From Devosia sp. 67-54 (GTDB lineage: Bacteria; Pseudomonadota; Alphaproteobacteria; Rhizobiales; Devosiaceae), in the NCBI RefSeq assembly GCF_001899075.1, contig NZ_MKVA01000005.1:1139014-1203013 (forward strand): a stretch of DNA of 64,000 nucleotides, in the 5' to 3' direction. This document shows, piece by piece, positions 20,212 to 29,517 of this stretch. Below the pieces are notes generated by a model, which was not told the DNA's origin, did not search any database, and saw only the letters and a program-made list of their open reading frames with translations. Position 1 is the first letter of the stretch. Every line of letters starts with the position of its first letter. Both the position numbers and the translations under genes were made by a program.

Positions 20212-20385
20212 CCCTTAAGGAGCGGCTTATTTGTCGCCGCCGGCGCCGCAACCGCTGCGGATGATGAAGATTTCACCAAGGCGGACGGCGGCATTTGCCG
20301 CATGCCGCCGGGCCGAAACAACTTCCGTCGCGCAAAACTAGATAAAATCTACGCGGTCTTTGGTCTTCATCAATATTTGCGGCGC

Positions 20386-20568
20386 ATGGTATTGGGCATG
20401 AAAGCCCCGGGGCTAGCGCTGGTCTTGCTTGGAGTGGTTGCTTTTGCACTGCCTCCCTACCGGCAGTTCCTGCCGCATATTCCCCTCAGCGACATGGAGC
20501 TGCACCTGACCGCCGCCGGGATGTTCATCGCCGGAGCCGTGATGCTGCTGCTGGTCAGGAATGCATGA
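20386..20568 (+). CDS. small hypothetical membrane protein (60 aa)
   Basis: MVLGMKAPGLALVLLGVVAFALPPYRQFLPHIPLSDMELHLTAAGMFIAGAVMLLLVRNA; two TM-like segments; ATGATG overlap with next gene. Confidence 0.5.
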   Translation: MVLGMKAPGLALVLLGVVAFALPPYRQFLPHIPLSDMELHLTAAGMFIAGAVMLLLVRNA

Positions 20569-20843
20569 TGGCCCGCGAGGTCGAGCGCTTCATCCGCATC
20601 GAACGCAAACAGGGCGCGGGATGGCACACCATTCCCCTGGGCGACCGCGTCAAGGTCTGGGAAAAGGCGCAGGCGGAGGCCGATGACGGCTCGCTGCGCA
20701 TCCTGTTCCATATCGCCTTTCTCGAGGGCGTCGGCCGCGGCCAGCGCGTCACCTATCTGGGCCAGGCCTTCACGCTGCTCGAAGTCTCGGACTCCAAGCG
20801 CCTCGTCGGCCTCGAACTGCGCTGCGCCGCGATCCCCGGCTGA
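20565..20843 (+). CDS. conserved hypothetical protein (92 aa)
   Basis: ORF MMAREVERFIRIERKQGAGWHTIPLGDRVKVWEKAQAEADDGSLRILFHIAFLEG..., start overlaps upstream stop. Confidence 0.5.
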   Translation: MMAREVERFIRIERKQGAGWHTIPLGDRVKVWEKAQAEADDGSLRILFHIAFLEGVGRGQRVTYLGQAFTLLEVSDSKRLVGLELRCAAIPG

Positions 20844-20876
20844 AGCGGGACCGGCAAATATCGGCCACGGGTGGGC

Positions 20877-20967
20877 TGGCGGAGAGGAAGGGATTCGAAC
20901 CCTCGAGACCCTTTAGAGGTCTGCGCCCTTAGCAGGGGCGTGCCTTCGACCACTCGGCCACCTCTCC
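20877..20967 (-). tRNA. tRNA-Ser (anticodon GCT)
   Basis: Minus strand GGAGAGGTGGCCGAGTGGTCGAAGGCACGCCCCTGCTAAGGGCGCAGACCTCTAAAGGGTCTCGAGGGTTCGAATCCCTTCCTCTCCGCCA; acceptor GGAGAGG/CCTCTCC, long variable arm, encoded CCA. Confidence 0.95.
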
Positions 20968-21053
20968 TACCGACGCGCCTTAAATCCGGTTTGCCCGGGC
21001 AAAGCAAGGCTAGAGATTGCCCAAATCCGCAGGCGAGGCCGGCGCTAGCGCCC

Positions 21054-22118
21054 TCAGCGCCGGCGCAGATTGCCGTCCTGCGAGTAGAGCAGCGCGGTGA
21101 GGCCGGCGAGGACCGAGACGACGGCGGGGCCGGCCATGGCCCAGAGCGGCGGCAGCACGTCGGCATTGCCGGCCCGCACCGCCATCTCGTTGATGGTGAA
21201 CAGCGCAAACCCCATAACGATGCCGAGCAGCACGGTGTTGCCGTACTGCACGTTGCGCCGATAGCCCGAGGCGGTGGCGAAGCCGATCAGCACCGAGCCC
21301 ACCACCATCACCGGCAGGGTGAAGATGCGGTAGAGGCTGGTCAGCGAGATGGCCCGGAACTCGCTGACAGAGAGCGAGGTGGTGGCGGCGGCGACCAGCT
21401 CGGCCAGCGTCAGGTCGCGCACGCCGCTGGCCTGCAAATCGAGATCGCCGGGCGTCGTTTTGGTGGCAATCGCGAAATCGTCGAGGCGCTCGGGCGCCTG
21501 GTCGAAGCGGTAGCGGGTGGCGGTGGGGAAAACCCATTTTCCGGCGTGCAGATTGCCCTCCGCCGCCTCGATGCGGTCGCGGCCTTCGGTGCCGGACAGG
21601 AACACGGTGACGCCGTAGATCGCGGGCGGATTGCCGGTCAGCCGCTCGGCCCTGAGGATGTAGCGCCCGTCGGCGCCGGTCTGTTCCATCCAGGTCGGGC
21701 CGGATTGCTGGTCGACCGGCTGGCCGGGCAGCAGGCGGTTGCCGACGATCAGCACGGTGGCGCCGCCGACCGAGAGCAGCAGCGACAGCACGAACACGGC
21801 AAGGACCGGCGCGCGCAGCACGGTCCAGATCGAGCGGCCGGTCGCCTGGATGATGGTCAGCTCGCGCCGCGCCTGCAGGTCGAGCACGCCGGCGATGGTG
21901 CCGATGAGCACGGTGACCGGCAGCACGCCGATGGACGAGCGCATGGCGCTGAGCAGGATGCCGGCGATCACCAGCGGTGGCCCGCCGATGCCCGCCAGCG
22001 TGCCGATCTTGCTGGTGTTGAGCGATTCGATCAGCGCAAACAGCGCCAGGAAGACGGTCACCGTCAGCAGCACGCGCGCCAGCACGCGCCGCAGCACCAG
22101 CCGGTCGATGCTCGTCAC
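21054..22118 (-). CDS. lptG: LptF/LptG (YjgP/YjgQ) family permease, LptG-like
   Basis: 354 aa; 'DRLVLRRVLARVLLTVTVFLALFALIESL', 'LQARRELTIIQATGRSIWTVLRAPV', C-term 'GNTVLLGIVMGFALFTINEMAVRAGNADVLPPLWAMAGPAVVSVLAGLTALLYSQDG'. Not in the lptF-lptD operon. Confidence 0.75.
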   Translation of the reverse strand: MTSIDRLVLRRVLARVLLTVTVFLALFALIESLNTSKIGTLAGIGGPPLVIAGILLSAMRSSIGVLPVTVLIGTIAGVLDLQARRELTIIQATGRSIWTVLRAPVLAVFVLSLLLSVGGATVLIVGNRLLPGQPVDQQSGPTWMEQTGADGRYILRAERLTGNPPAIYGVTVFLSGTEGRDRIEAAEGNLHAGKWVFPTATRYRFDQAPERLDDFAIATKTTPGDLDLQASGVRDLTLAELVAAATTSLSVSEFRAISLTSLYRIFTLPVMVVGSVLIGFATASGYRRNVQYGNTVLLGIVMGFALFTINEMAVRAGNADVLPPLWAMAGPAVVSVLAGLTALLYSQDGNLRRR

Positions 22119-22128
22119 GCCTGCTTCC

Positions 22129-23610
22129 TCATGGAGCGCGATACCCCTGCCCGAGATAGATGTCGAAGCTCCACACCTGCCGGCCCGCCACCGTCACCGG
22201 CACCTCGGCGAGCTTGCTGACGGCGGCAAAGCGCGGCGCCGCCAGCGAAACCGGATTGCTCGAATCGGCGACGATGATGGCGTCCTGCCCCTGATGGGCG
22301 GCCGGCGACCACCAGAAATCGTATTGCGAGCGCAGCGGGTTGATGGCGGTGACTCCGGCGTCGTGCAGGGCAAACCCCAATTGTGCGGCGTAAGTATAGC
22401 GGGTGGCGGCCAGGAAGGCACCCGGATGGCCGGTTTCGGCCTCGCGCACCGCCGCCGCCACCCTGTCCCAGCCGAAATTGGAGGGGATCGTGGGGTCGCG
22501 GAAGCCCGGCAGGTTCAGCGGCAGGCCGGCATAGCTCGAAATGGCCATCGCCGTCACATAGAGGCCGATCAGCACCTGCGGCCAGAGCAGCCAGCGGCCG
22601 AGCAGCCAGGGGCCGGCCAGCGCCAGCGCCACATAGGCGACGATGTTCCAGTGCAGCAACACGTCGGTGTAGAGCGCCGCCAGCAGCACGACGCCCGTCG
22701 AGCCCACGAACATGGCCGCCGTCACCGGCCGCAGGCGTTGCCCCGCCGGGTCGCGCAGCCATGGATAGCGCAGCGCCGCGAGCAGCAGGACCGGGCCGCA
22801 GGCGGCGAGCGCCTGCAGCAGGAAGCCGAGGCCCTGCCCCAGAGCCGGATGGCCCCAATGGTTCGCCGGCCGCTCGACGAAATGATAGCTGAGCGTGGCA
22901 AAGCCCTCGGTCAGGTTCCACCAGACCACCGGCGCCTGCAGCGCGATGGCGAGCAGCGCCGCGAGCCAGGGGTGCGGCGTGCGCAGGGCGCTCCACAGCG
23001 GCCGGTGGGCGGCGAACAGCGCCACGCTGCCGACCCCCAGCAGTGCGCCATTGTATTTCGACAGCGTGCCGAGCCCGATGGCGAGGCCGGCGAGATAGAG
23101 CCAGCCGGCGCCGCGGCGGGCGCTCTCCCAGGCCTCGTCGAAGCGCCACAGGGCGTAGAGCGCCAGCACCGCGAAGAACACCAGCAGATGGTCGTGGAAG
23201 GCCTCGAAGGTGAACAGCGCCACCACCGGCACGGTCAGCAGGATCGCCGCCATCGGCAGGAAGGCGGCGAGCGGCCGCTCCGGCGCCAGCCGCCCGGCCC
23301 AGGCCCAGAGCACGGCGAGCGTTCCGGCGAGGCTGACCCAGGTGAGCAGCCTGAGACTTACGGTCGACCAGCCGAACAGCGCCGCCACGCCGGCCTGCAG
23401 CCAGGCATCGAGCGGCGGGTGGTCGAAATACGACCAGCCCGGCCGCTGGCCCCACATCCAGTAATAGGCCTCGTCGCCCATCGGCGGCGCGCTGACATCG
23501 TAATAGAGACGCAAGCCGGCGACGCACAGAATCACCGCCGCCAGCAGAACCGTTTCGAGCGTCCAGCGGGGCGAAGGGGCGGCGGCCGGCATGGGAAATC
23601 CTGATTGCAC
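22129..23610 (-). CDS. GT39/ArnT-like membrane glycosyltransferase
   Basis: 'PPMGDEAYYWMWGQRPGWSYFDHPPLDAWLQA' DExxY...DHPP motif typical of PMT_2; many TM segments. Confidence 0.82.
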   Translation of the reverse strand: MQSGFPMPAAAPSPRWTLETVLLAAVILCVAGLRLYYDVSAPPMGDEAYYWMWGQRPGWSYFDHPPLDAWLQAGVAALFGWSTVSLRLLTWVSLAGTLAVLWAWAGRLAPERPLAAFLPMAAILLTVPVVALFTFEAFHDHLLVFFAVLALYALWRFDEAWESARRGAGWLYLAGLAIGLGTLSKYNGALLGVGSVALFAAHRPLWSALRTPHPWLAALLAIALQAPVVWWNLTEGFATLSYHFVERPANHWGHPALGQGLGFLLQALAACGPVLLLAALRYPWLRDPAGQRLRPVTAAMFVGSTGVVLLAALYTDVLLHWNIVAYVALALAGPWLLGRWLLWPQVLIGLYVTAMAISSYAGLPLNLPGFRDPTIPSNFGWDRVAAAVREAETGHPGAFLAATRYTYAAQLGFALHDAGVTAINPLRSQYDFWWSPAAHQGQDAIIVADSSNPVSLAAPRFAAVSKLAEVPVTVAGRQVWSFDIYLGQGYRAP

Positions 23611-23741
23611 GCGCCCGCTTAGCCCAGTCGCGGGCGCAAGGCCAGCGGGCGCGCCGCTCCGGCGGCCCGCCTCACTTCGTGCAAAATCGTGGCGGAAACA
23701 GCGCGCCGGGTGTGCAATACATCCGAAGCGGGGATAACGCC

Positions 23742-24419
23742 GTGAAGATTCTGGTTGCCGAAGACGATCCGCAATCGTCGGAATTCCTGCGCCGCGGGCT
23801 GGTGCAGGAAGGCCATAGCGTCGACTGCGTGGCCGACGGCCGCGACGCGCTGAGCTACTGTTTGTACAACACCTGCGACATGCTGATCCTCGATCGCATG
23901 ATGCCGGGGATGGACGGGCTGACCGTGCTCAAGACGCTGCGCGCGGCGGGGCGGAAGCTGCCGGTGCTGTTCCTCACCTCGATGGGCGACGTCGAGGACC
24001 GGGTCGAGGGCCTGCTCGCCGGCGGCGACGACTATCTGGTGAAGCCGTTCCATTTCTCCGAGCTCATCGCCCGCGTCACCTCCCTCGCCCGCCGCCCCGC
24101 CGGCAGCGAGGCCGTCACCCGACTGGTGGTGCACGACCTCGAGCTCGACCTGTTGAGCCACACCGCCAAGCGCGCCGGCACCAGCATCGACCTGCAGGCC
24201 AAGGAGTTCACGCTGCTCGAGGTGCTGATGCGCAATGCCGGCCGCATCATCACCAAGACCATGCTGCTCGAGCAGGTGTGGGACTTCAACTTCGACCCCA
24301 AGACCACCGTGGTCGAAACCCATATGAGCCGGCTGCGCGCCAAGGTTGACAAGCCGTTCGACGTGCCGCTGATCCATACGACGCGCAATTCCGGCTATTC
24401 CATCCATGCGCCGCGCTAG
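23742..24419 (+). CDS. OmpR-family response regulator (GTG start)
   Basis: KILVAEDDPQSSEFLRRGLVQEGHSVDCVADGRDAL..LDRMMPGMDGL...KPFHFSEL; C-terminal winged helix 'LLEQVWDFNFDPKTTVVETHMSRLRAKVD'. Confidence 0.92.
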   Translation: MKILVAEDDPQSSEFLRRGLVQEGHSVDCVADGRDALSYCLYNTCDMLILDRMMPGMDGLTVLKTLRAAGRKLPVLFLTSMGDVEDRVEGLLAGGDDYLVKPFHFSELIARVTSLARRPAGSEAVTRLVVHDLELDLLSHTAKRAGTSIDLQAKEFTLLEVLMRNAGRIITKTMLLEQVWDFNFDPKTTVVETHMSRLRAKVDKPFDVPLIHTTRNSGYSIHAPR

Positions 24420-25968
24420 GGCGCTGCGGCAAAAGCTGGCCGCGGCCCTCCGCTTCGGCGCCGCTGCGGAAGGTGGACCCGCGAGGCGACCCGCCCACGG
24501 CGCGGGCCGCCGCTTTCCCCGACCGGTGGACCGCGCCAGCGTCTTTTCCGGCGTCGCGTTCCGCTCGGCGCTGCTGTTCCTGCTGGTCTTTGCGGTGGTG
24601 CTGGGGATCGGCGGCTACGCCATCTTCAGGACCACGCAGGCGTCGATGACGGACCAATTGCGCTCCTCGATCACGCAGGATTTCGACCTGTTGCGCGACG
24701 CCAACGTCACCGGCGGCGAGACCGAGCTGATCAAATTCATCCGCGCCGCCGTCGCCACCCGCTCCGACAAGCAGTCGGCGTTCGGGCTGTTCAAGCTCAG
24801 CGGCCGGCGCATCGCCGGCAACATCGTGGCGGCGCCGAAATTCCACGGCTGGGGCACGCTGCCGGCGGAAGGCGCGCAGGCGGCGGTGGATGCGCCATTC
24901 CTCGGCTATGTCGAGATGCTCGACGACAACGTGGTGGTGGCGGCGCGCTCCGAGCGGTTCCTGCTCACCGAGGGCGGCGTCATCCTCAATGCGCTGATCC
25001 TGGTGGGCGTCGTCATCTGCGCCAGCGCGCTGGTGATCGGCTATGTGCTCAGCCACAGCGTTTCGGCCAAGCTCGAAGTGATCGACCGCACGCTCGACCA
25101 GGTGTCGCGCGGCAATTCCGAGATCCGCCTGCCGGTGGGGCGCAGCAACGACCAGATCGACCACGTGTCGCGGCAGATCAACGCGCATCTCGACCGGCTG
25201 AGCGAGTTCATGGCGGGCATGCGCAACACCATCGTCGCCATCGCCCACGACCTCAAATCGCCGCTCAACCGCGCCTATCTGCTGCTGCAGGAGGCGGCGA
25301 CCGAGAGCGAGCCGGCGGCGGCATCGGCCAGGCTGGAGCGGGCACAGGCCGAGATGGAGACGCTGGGCGGCGTGCTCGACACCGTGCTGCGCATCTCGCG
25401 CATCGAGACCTCCGACGACAGCTCGAGCTTCACCGAGTTTTCGGCGGCCGAGCTGGTGCGCGACCTGGCGCAGACGTTCGAGCCGGTGCTGGACGGCAAT
25501 GGCCAGACGCTGCGCTGGAACGAGGTTCCTCCGAGCGGCGCGCCGGTGTTCGGCGACCGCCGGATGGTGCAGCAGATGCTGGTCAACCTGATCGAGAATG
25601 CCGGGCGCTACGCCGGTCCCGAGGCGACGATCTCGCTTGCGGTGCGGACGGTCGACGGACAGGCGGTGATCGTGGTCGCCGACGACGGGCCGGGCATCCC
25701 GGCCGACAAGCGCGACGAGGTGTTCGAGCCCTTCCGCCGCCTCGATGCCGATCGCGGCTCGCCCGGCGCCGGCCTGGGGCTGGCGCTGGTCAAGGCGGTG
25801 GCGGCGCGCCACCACGCCACGATCGTGCTGGGCGACAACGGCCCGGGACTGATTGCCACCATCACCTTCCCGCCGAGCGCCGACTCGCCGCGGCCGGCGG
25901 AGCGTACGCTGCCGGCGCCTGTCGCGCCATCGCCACACGTCGTGCCGGCGGCAGCGCCGCAACCTTAA
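24406..25968 (+). CDS. sensor histidine kinase (HAMP, HisKA, HATPase)
   Basis: 'AIAHDLKSPLNRAYLLLQEA' H-box, 'MLVNLIENAGRYAGPEA', 'VADDGPGIPADKRDEVFEPFRRLDADRGSPGAGLGLALVKAVAARH'; overlaps RR gene by 14 nt. Confidence 0.92.
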   Translation: MRRARALRQKLAAALRFGAAAEGGPARRPAHGAGRRFPRPVDRASVFSGVAFRSALLFLLVFAVVLGIGGYAIFRTTQASMTDQLRSSITQDFDLLRDANVTGGETELIKFIRAAVATRSDKQSAFGLFKLSGRRIAGNIVAAPKFHGWGTLPAEGAQAAVDAPFLGYVEMLDDNVVVAARSERFLLTEGGVILNALILVGVVICASALVIGYVLSHSVSAKLEVIDRTLDQVSRGNSEIRLPVGRSNDQIDHVSRQINAHLDRLSEFMAGMRNTIVAIAHDLKSPLNRAYLLLQEAATESEPAAASARLERAQAEMETLGGVLDTVLRISRIETSDDSSSFTEFSAAELVRDLAQTFEPVLDGNGQTLRWNEVPPSGAPVFGDRRMVQQMLVNLIENAGRYAGPEATISLAVRTVDGQAVIVVADDGPGIPADKRDEVFEPFRRLDADRGSPGAGLGLALVKAVAARHHATIVLGDNGPGLIATITFPPSADSPRPAERTLPAPVAPSPHVVPAAAPQP

Positions 25969-26095
25969 TTCGAAGTATAGTTGGCGACAGAGGGAGGCAA
26001 GGCCGCTCCCTTAGTGCTCTCCCCCGTTGATGCCGGCGCACCTGCCCGGCCCCGCGCCGATGTTTCGGCCGGACGAATCCCCAGAGGAGATTGCC

Positions 26096-26392
26096 ATGCG
26101 CAAACTTGCCCTTCCGATCCTGATCGTCGCCGCTCTCGGCGCCACTTCGGCGATGGCGGCCACCGCCACCACCACGCCGGCCAAGCCCGCCGTCGTCGCC
26201 CCGACCGTCACCAACGGCATGATCAAGGCGCTGAGCGCCAAGGCGTGCACCGTCACGCTCGACAACAAGACCACCTACTACTTCGCCGCCAAGTGCGACT
26301 TCTCCAAGCTCAAGGTGGGCGAAAAGGTGGCGATCACCTGGACCGCCAAGGGCAAGAAGGACATGGCGTCCAAGATCGAAGCGGTGTCCTGA
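26096..26392 (+). CDS. DUF1344-like periplasmic protein
   Basis: Signal peptide MRKLALPILIVAALGATSAMAA; 'TNGMIKALSAKACTVTLDNKTTYYFAAKCDFSKLKVGEKVAITWTAKGKK'. Confidence 0.65.
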   Translation: MRKLALPILIVAALGATSAMAATATTTPAKPAVVAPTVTNGMIKALSAKACTVTLDNKTTYYFAAKCDFSKLKVGEKVAITWTAKGKKDMASKIEAVS

Positions 26393-26426
26393 ACTCCCGC
26401 CTCCTCCGACTTCCCGACGGGAAACT

Positions 26427-26457
26427 GCGGGGGCCTTCGGGCCCCCGTCTTTTTTTG
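26427..26457 (+). terminator. intrinsic terminator
   Basis: GCGGGGGCC-TTC-GGGCCCCCGTCTTTTTTT. Confidence 0.85.
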
Positions 26458-26694
26458 CGCACCTGTCTGACCGGTGCGGCGAGTGATGCAGAACTGCCGC
26501 GGGCGGCGGAGGATCGACCCGGAATGCCCGTGCCGCGATGCGATCTCTCTTGCCTTCGAGGGGAGCGCCGGCCGAACTAGTCGCGTTTCAGGTGCCACAT
26601 ATTCGCGCGAAACGGCGCGCAGCATTTGATCCGCAATTGCAGTGCGGCAGGCCAGTCGGCAAGAGGTGACGTCGTGACGCTTCGCGGTTCCCAC

Positions 26695-27234
26695 ATGCGG
26701 TTGGGCGGTTTGCTGCGCCCGGCGCTGGTCGTTCTCGCCGGCCTCGCGGCTCCGGCGCAGGCAGCTCCGGTGCCGCTGAGCACCCTGATCGGGCCGCCGG
26801 TGGTGGGCACCTGGCGCACGCCGAACGGCACCGAGGTCAGCGTCGCGCCGTGCGGCGACCAGCTCTGCGGCACGCTGAGCTATATCGTCATTCCGAAGAA
26901 GAACGCGGCGCAGTGCAACGCCACCGACCCGCAGACCTTCGCATCGCTGATGTTGGACTACAGCAACCCCGACAAGAGCCTGCAGACGCGGCCGCTGCTC
27001 GGCCTCACCATGCTGTCGATCAAGCCGACGGACGATCCCAACACCTACACGGGCAGCGCCTACAACCCCGAGGACGGCAGCACCAACGACGTGCAGCTGT
27101 TCGTCGTCAATGGCGGGTCGACGCTGCGGCTCGGCGGCGGCTGCTTCGCCGGCATGTGCGCGGTGACGCAGGACTGGCCGCGCGTCCCCGACCGCCCGGA
27201 CGCGCCGACCTTCACCTGCAATGGCGGGCAGTAG
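26695..27234 (+). CDS. DUF2147 domain-containing secreted protein
   Basis: 'VVGTWRTPNGTEVSVAPCGDQLCGTLSYIVIPKKN...LLGLTMLSIKPTDD...GSAYNPEDGSTND'; signal peptide. ATG at 26695 preferred over 26626. Confidence 0.75.
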   Translation: MRLGGLLRPALVVLAGLAAPAQAAPVPLSTLIGPPVVGTWRTPNGTEVSVAPCGDQLCGTLSYIVIPKKNAAQCNATDPQTFASLMLDYSNPDKSLQTRPLLGLTMLSIKPTDDPNTYTGSAYNPEDGSTNDVQLFVVNGGSTLRLGGGCFAGMCAVTQDWPRVPDRPDAPTFTCNGGQ

Positions 27235-27254
27235 CCGGCGCCGGCCGGGCCGCC

Positions 27255-27968
27255 TCAGCGCTGGCCGAACAGCACCTTCTGCGCCGCCTCGTCCTTGGCG
27301 AGATCGACCGGCGTTTCCGGCAGCGTGAAGGCGAGCGCCCTGGCGACGCCTGGCCGCGCCTTCATGCGCGCGCGCCACGCCAGCCAGTTGGGAAACTCCG
27401 CCTCGTCGATGGCGTAGGTGGCGTAGCCGTTGGACCAGTCGAGGATGGCGAAATCGGCGATCGAGACGTCGTCGCCGGCGACATAGAGACGGCCCGCCTG
27501 CGCCTGCTTGCCGAGCTGCGTGTCGAGCACGCGGTAGAGCCGGTGCGTCTCGTTGATATAGCGGTCGATGGCGTAGGGGATCTTTTCCTTGGCGTAGCGG
27601 GCGAAATGGTTGGCCTGCCCCAGCATCGGGCCGAAGCCGCCGACCTGCCAGAACAGCCACTCGTCGATCTCGACGCGCTCGCGCCAGCTCTTGCCGTAGA
27701 ATTTGCCGAACTTCTCGGCGAGGTATCTGAGGATGGCGCCCGATTCGAAGATCGAGATCGGCTGGCCGTCCGGCCCCTCGGGATCGACGATGGCCGGGAT
27801 CTTGTTGTTGGGCGAAATCGCCAGGAATTCCGGCTTGAACTGGTCGCCGCGGGAGATCGAAATCGGGTGCACGCTGTAGGGCACGCCCAGCTCTTCGAGC
27901 ATGATGGTGATCTTCCGGCCGTTGGGCGTGGCGGCGTAGTACAGGTCGATGGGCTTGGTCTGCTGCAT
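27255..27968 (-). CDS. glutathione S-transferase family protein
   Basis: MQQTKPIDLYYAATPNGRKITIMLEELGVPYSVHPISISRGDQFKPEFLAISPNNKIPAIVDPEG...FESGAILRYLAEKFG. Confidence 0.92.
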   Translation of the reverse strand: MQQTKPIDLYYAATPNGRKITIMLEELGVPYSVHPISISRGDQFKPEFLAISPNNKIPAIVDPEGPDGQPISIFESGAILRYLAEKFGKFYGKSWRERVEIDEWLFWQVGGFGPMLGQANHFARYAKEKIPYAIDRYINETHRLYRVLDTQLGKQAQAGRLYVAGDDVSIADFAILDWSNGYATYAIDEAEFPNWLAWRARMKARPGVARALAFTLPETPVDLAKDEAAQKVLFGQR

Positions 27969-27988
27969 TTGCGGGGTCTTTGCGAGAA

Positions 27989-28022
27989 AGACGGCGTGCC
28001 ACCTTGCGAAGTGACACGCCGT
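27989..28022 (-). terminator. strong hairpin/terminator downstream of the 28096..28533 gene
   Basis: GACGGCGTGyCAC...GTGrCACGCCGTC followed on minus strand by TTTCTC. Confidence 0.5.
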
Positions 28023-28095
28023 CGGAGGAGGTCGGTCGACACTCTATCGGCAACAGACGATAGAAGACAACCCGGGCCGGCCGATCACGTTTTCG

Positions 28096-28533
28096 CTATT
28101 CGCGCCGGAGCCGCATATGCGGTTCGCCGTCCGAGGTATGGGCGAGCGAGACGCCGTCGAGGCCGACGGTCGCCGTCACCCGCTGCCGCTCGATCGGCCA
28201 GGAGAATTTGCTGACGTTCACCGGCCTGTCGAACTTCACCGTCACCTCGTAGTGCTGCATGTCGGGCATGAGCTTCATGGCGATGACGAGGCCGCTGAAC
28301 GGCCGGCCGAGATAGGTGCCTTTGGCGCGCTGGCCGACCTGCACCGGAATGGCGATGCGCTCAGGCAGCGTGGCGCTGGCCGTGTTCCAGTCGCGATAGC
28401 CGTGGCGGCGGGCGATCTCCTCCAGCGCCTGGCCGTGGTTGAGCGGCGCGCCGTCGCGGGCGCGCTCCTCGCGCAGGGCCTTGGCCTCGGATTTGAGGGT
28501 CTGGATGGAGGGCGTGTCGAGGGAATAGGGCAT
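28096..28533 (-). CDS. glyoxalase-related/'glyoxalase superfamily' domain protein
   Basis: 'SIQTLKSEAKALREERARDGAPLNHGQALEEIARRHGYRDWNTASA' signature of this domain. Confidence 0.6.
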   Translation of the reverse strand: MPYSLDTPSIQTLKSEAKALREERARDGAPLNHGQALEEIARRHGYRDWNTASATLPERIAIPVQVGQRAKGTYLGRPFSGLVIAMKLMPDMQHYEVTVKFDRPVNVSKFSWPIERQRVTATVGLDGVSLAHTSDGEPHMRLRRE

Positions 28534-28717
28534 CGGTCGATCCTTCGGATCGAGGCATCAACTCATGGGAGCCCGCCTTGCCACGATCGCCTCGAAGAGG
28601 ATGCAACCATGAAATCGACATCCCGCACCATGCGGGGCTGGCTTCACCATCGGGACAACCCCGGCGAGCGGCCGGCGCCAGCAGCCGCCGCGGATATGGG
28701 ATGGCGCCGGGCGTTCG

Positions 28718-29089
28718 TCAAGCCGCCTGCGGCAGCAACGCGATCTCGAACGCCACGCGGTCGAACGGCACCGTCGGCACCAGCCGCCCCTTCGCGTCCT
28801 TTGCCAGACGCACGAGGCCGTAGCGCTCCAGCGTCCTGAGCGTACGCGAGAGATTGGACTTGGCGCGGCCCGACAGCGTCTCCAACTCCGCCAGAGAGCG
28901 CGGCTTCTGCGCCGCGATCAGTTCGAGCAGCAGCTTGTTTCGGTCGGACAGCACCTTGGCGACACTGTCGAGAGAGGTGAACCACACGGTCGGATCGTCT
29001 CGGCCGGGCCGCCGGCGGCCCGCGGCGATGTCCAGCGTCCGCCGCTTCATATCCTCGTAGCTCGCAATGCCGATCCGCAGCGTCTTCAT
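28718..29089 (-). CDS. TumA-like antitoxin (HVO_A0114 family putative DNA-binding protein, wHTH)
   Basis: 'TLRIGIASYEDMKRRTLDIAAGRR...VWFTSLDSVAKVLSDRNKLLLELIAAQKPRSLAELETLSGRAKSNLSRTLRTLERYGLV'; 4-nt ATGA overlap with upstream toxin gene. Confidence 0.75.
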   Translation of the reverse strand: MKTLRIGIASYEDMKRRTLDIAAGRRRPGRDDPTVWFTSLDSVAKVLSDRNKLLLELIAAQKPRSLAELETLSGRAKSNLSRTLRTLERYGLVRLAKDAKGRLVPTVPFDRVAFEIALLPQAA

Positions 29090-29436
29090 TTCACACCCAT
29101 CTGCTTCATCATCATGTCGACCTCGCGCCAGAAGTCGGCCAACAGTTCAGCGGCATCGACATAGCCGTAGGGCCGGATGGTGCGAAACCGATGCCGATGG
29201 TCGCGCGCCGGCGTCTTGCCGCCCCAGGCAGCGTGAGCGTTGTCGAACCCCACGAGCCGTTCATTCCCGGGTCCGTGCAGCGTCAGCGAATAGCGTAGGC
29301 CATGCGGCCGCTCATCACTCGGCTCGACCCGCTTTACCTCGAATTTGACCCATAACCGCGCCTTGTCGTCGACAAAGAAGACCTGCCCATCGAGAGCGAG
29401 CAGGGTGTCGAGCGTGGGATCGGCGCGACGGGCCAT
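29086..29436 (-). CDS. TumE-like toxin (DUF6516)
   Basis: 'ARLWVKFEVKRVEPSDERPHGLRYSLTLHGPGNERLVGFDNAHAAWGGKTPARDHRHRFRTIRPYGYVDAAELLADFWREVD' matches the TumE pattern. Confidence 0.75.
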   Translation of the reverse strand: MARRADPTLDTLLALDGQVFFVDDKARLWVKFEVKRVEPSDERPHGLRYSLTLHGPGNERLVGFDNAHAAWGGKTPARDHRHRFRTIRPYGYVDAAELLADFWREVDMMMKQMGVK

Positions 29437-29444
29437 CTCAGAAT

Positions 29445-29463
29445 GTTATCATGTCATGATAAC
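29445..29463. promoter_or_regulatory. palindromic operator candidate upstream of tumE/tumA
   Basis: GTTATCATG-T-CATGATAAC, 9-bp perfect arms with a 1-nt centre, 8 bp upstream of the toxin start. Confidence 0.7.
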
Positions 29464-29517
29464 GCAAGCAATCTGCGGGTGGTTGCGTCTGCCCGCGCGG
29501 CGCGCTAGCCCCGTGCG

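Noticed and set aside
17620-20568. 982-aa plus-strand ORF
   Set aside because: Antisense to well-supported SDR and GGDEF genes; composition is typical of high-GC spurious frames.
20877-21054. Integrative element scar at tRNA-Ser
   Set aside because: No integrase, no duplicated tRNA 3' end seen nearby; the LptG-like gene lies on the 5' side of the tRNA, not the usual attachment side.
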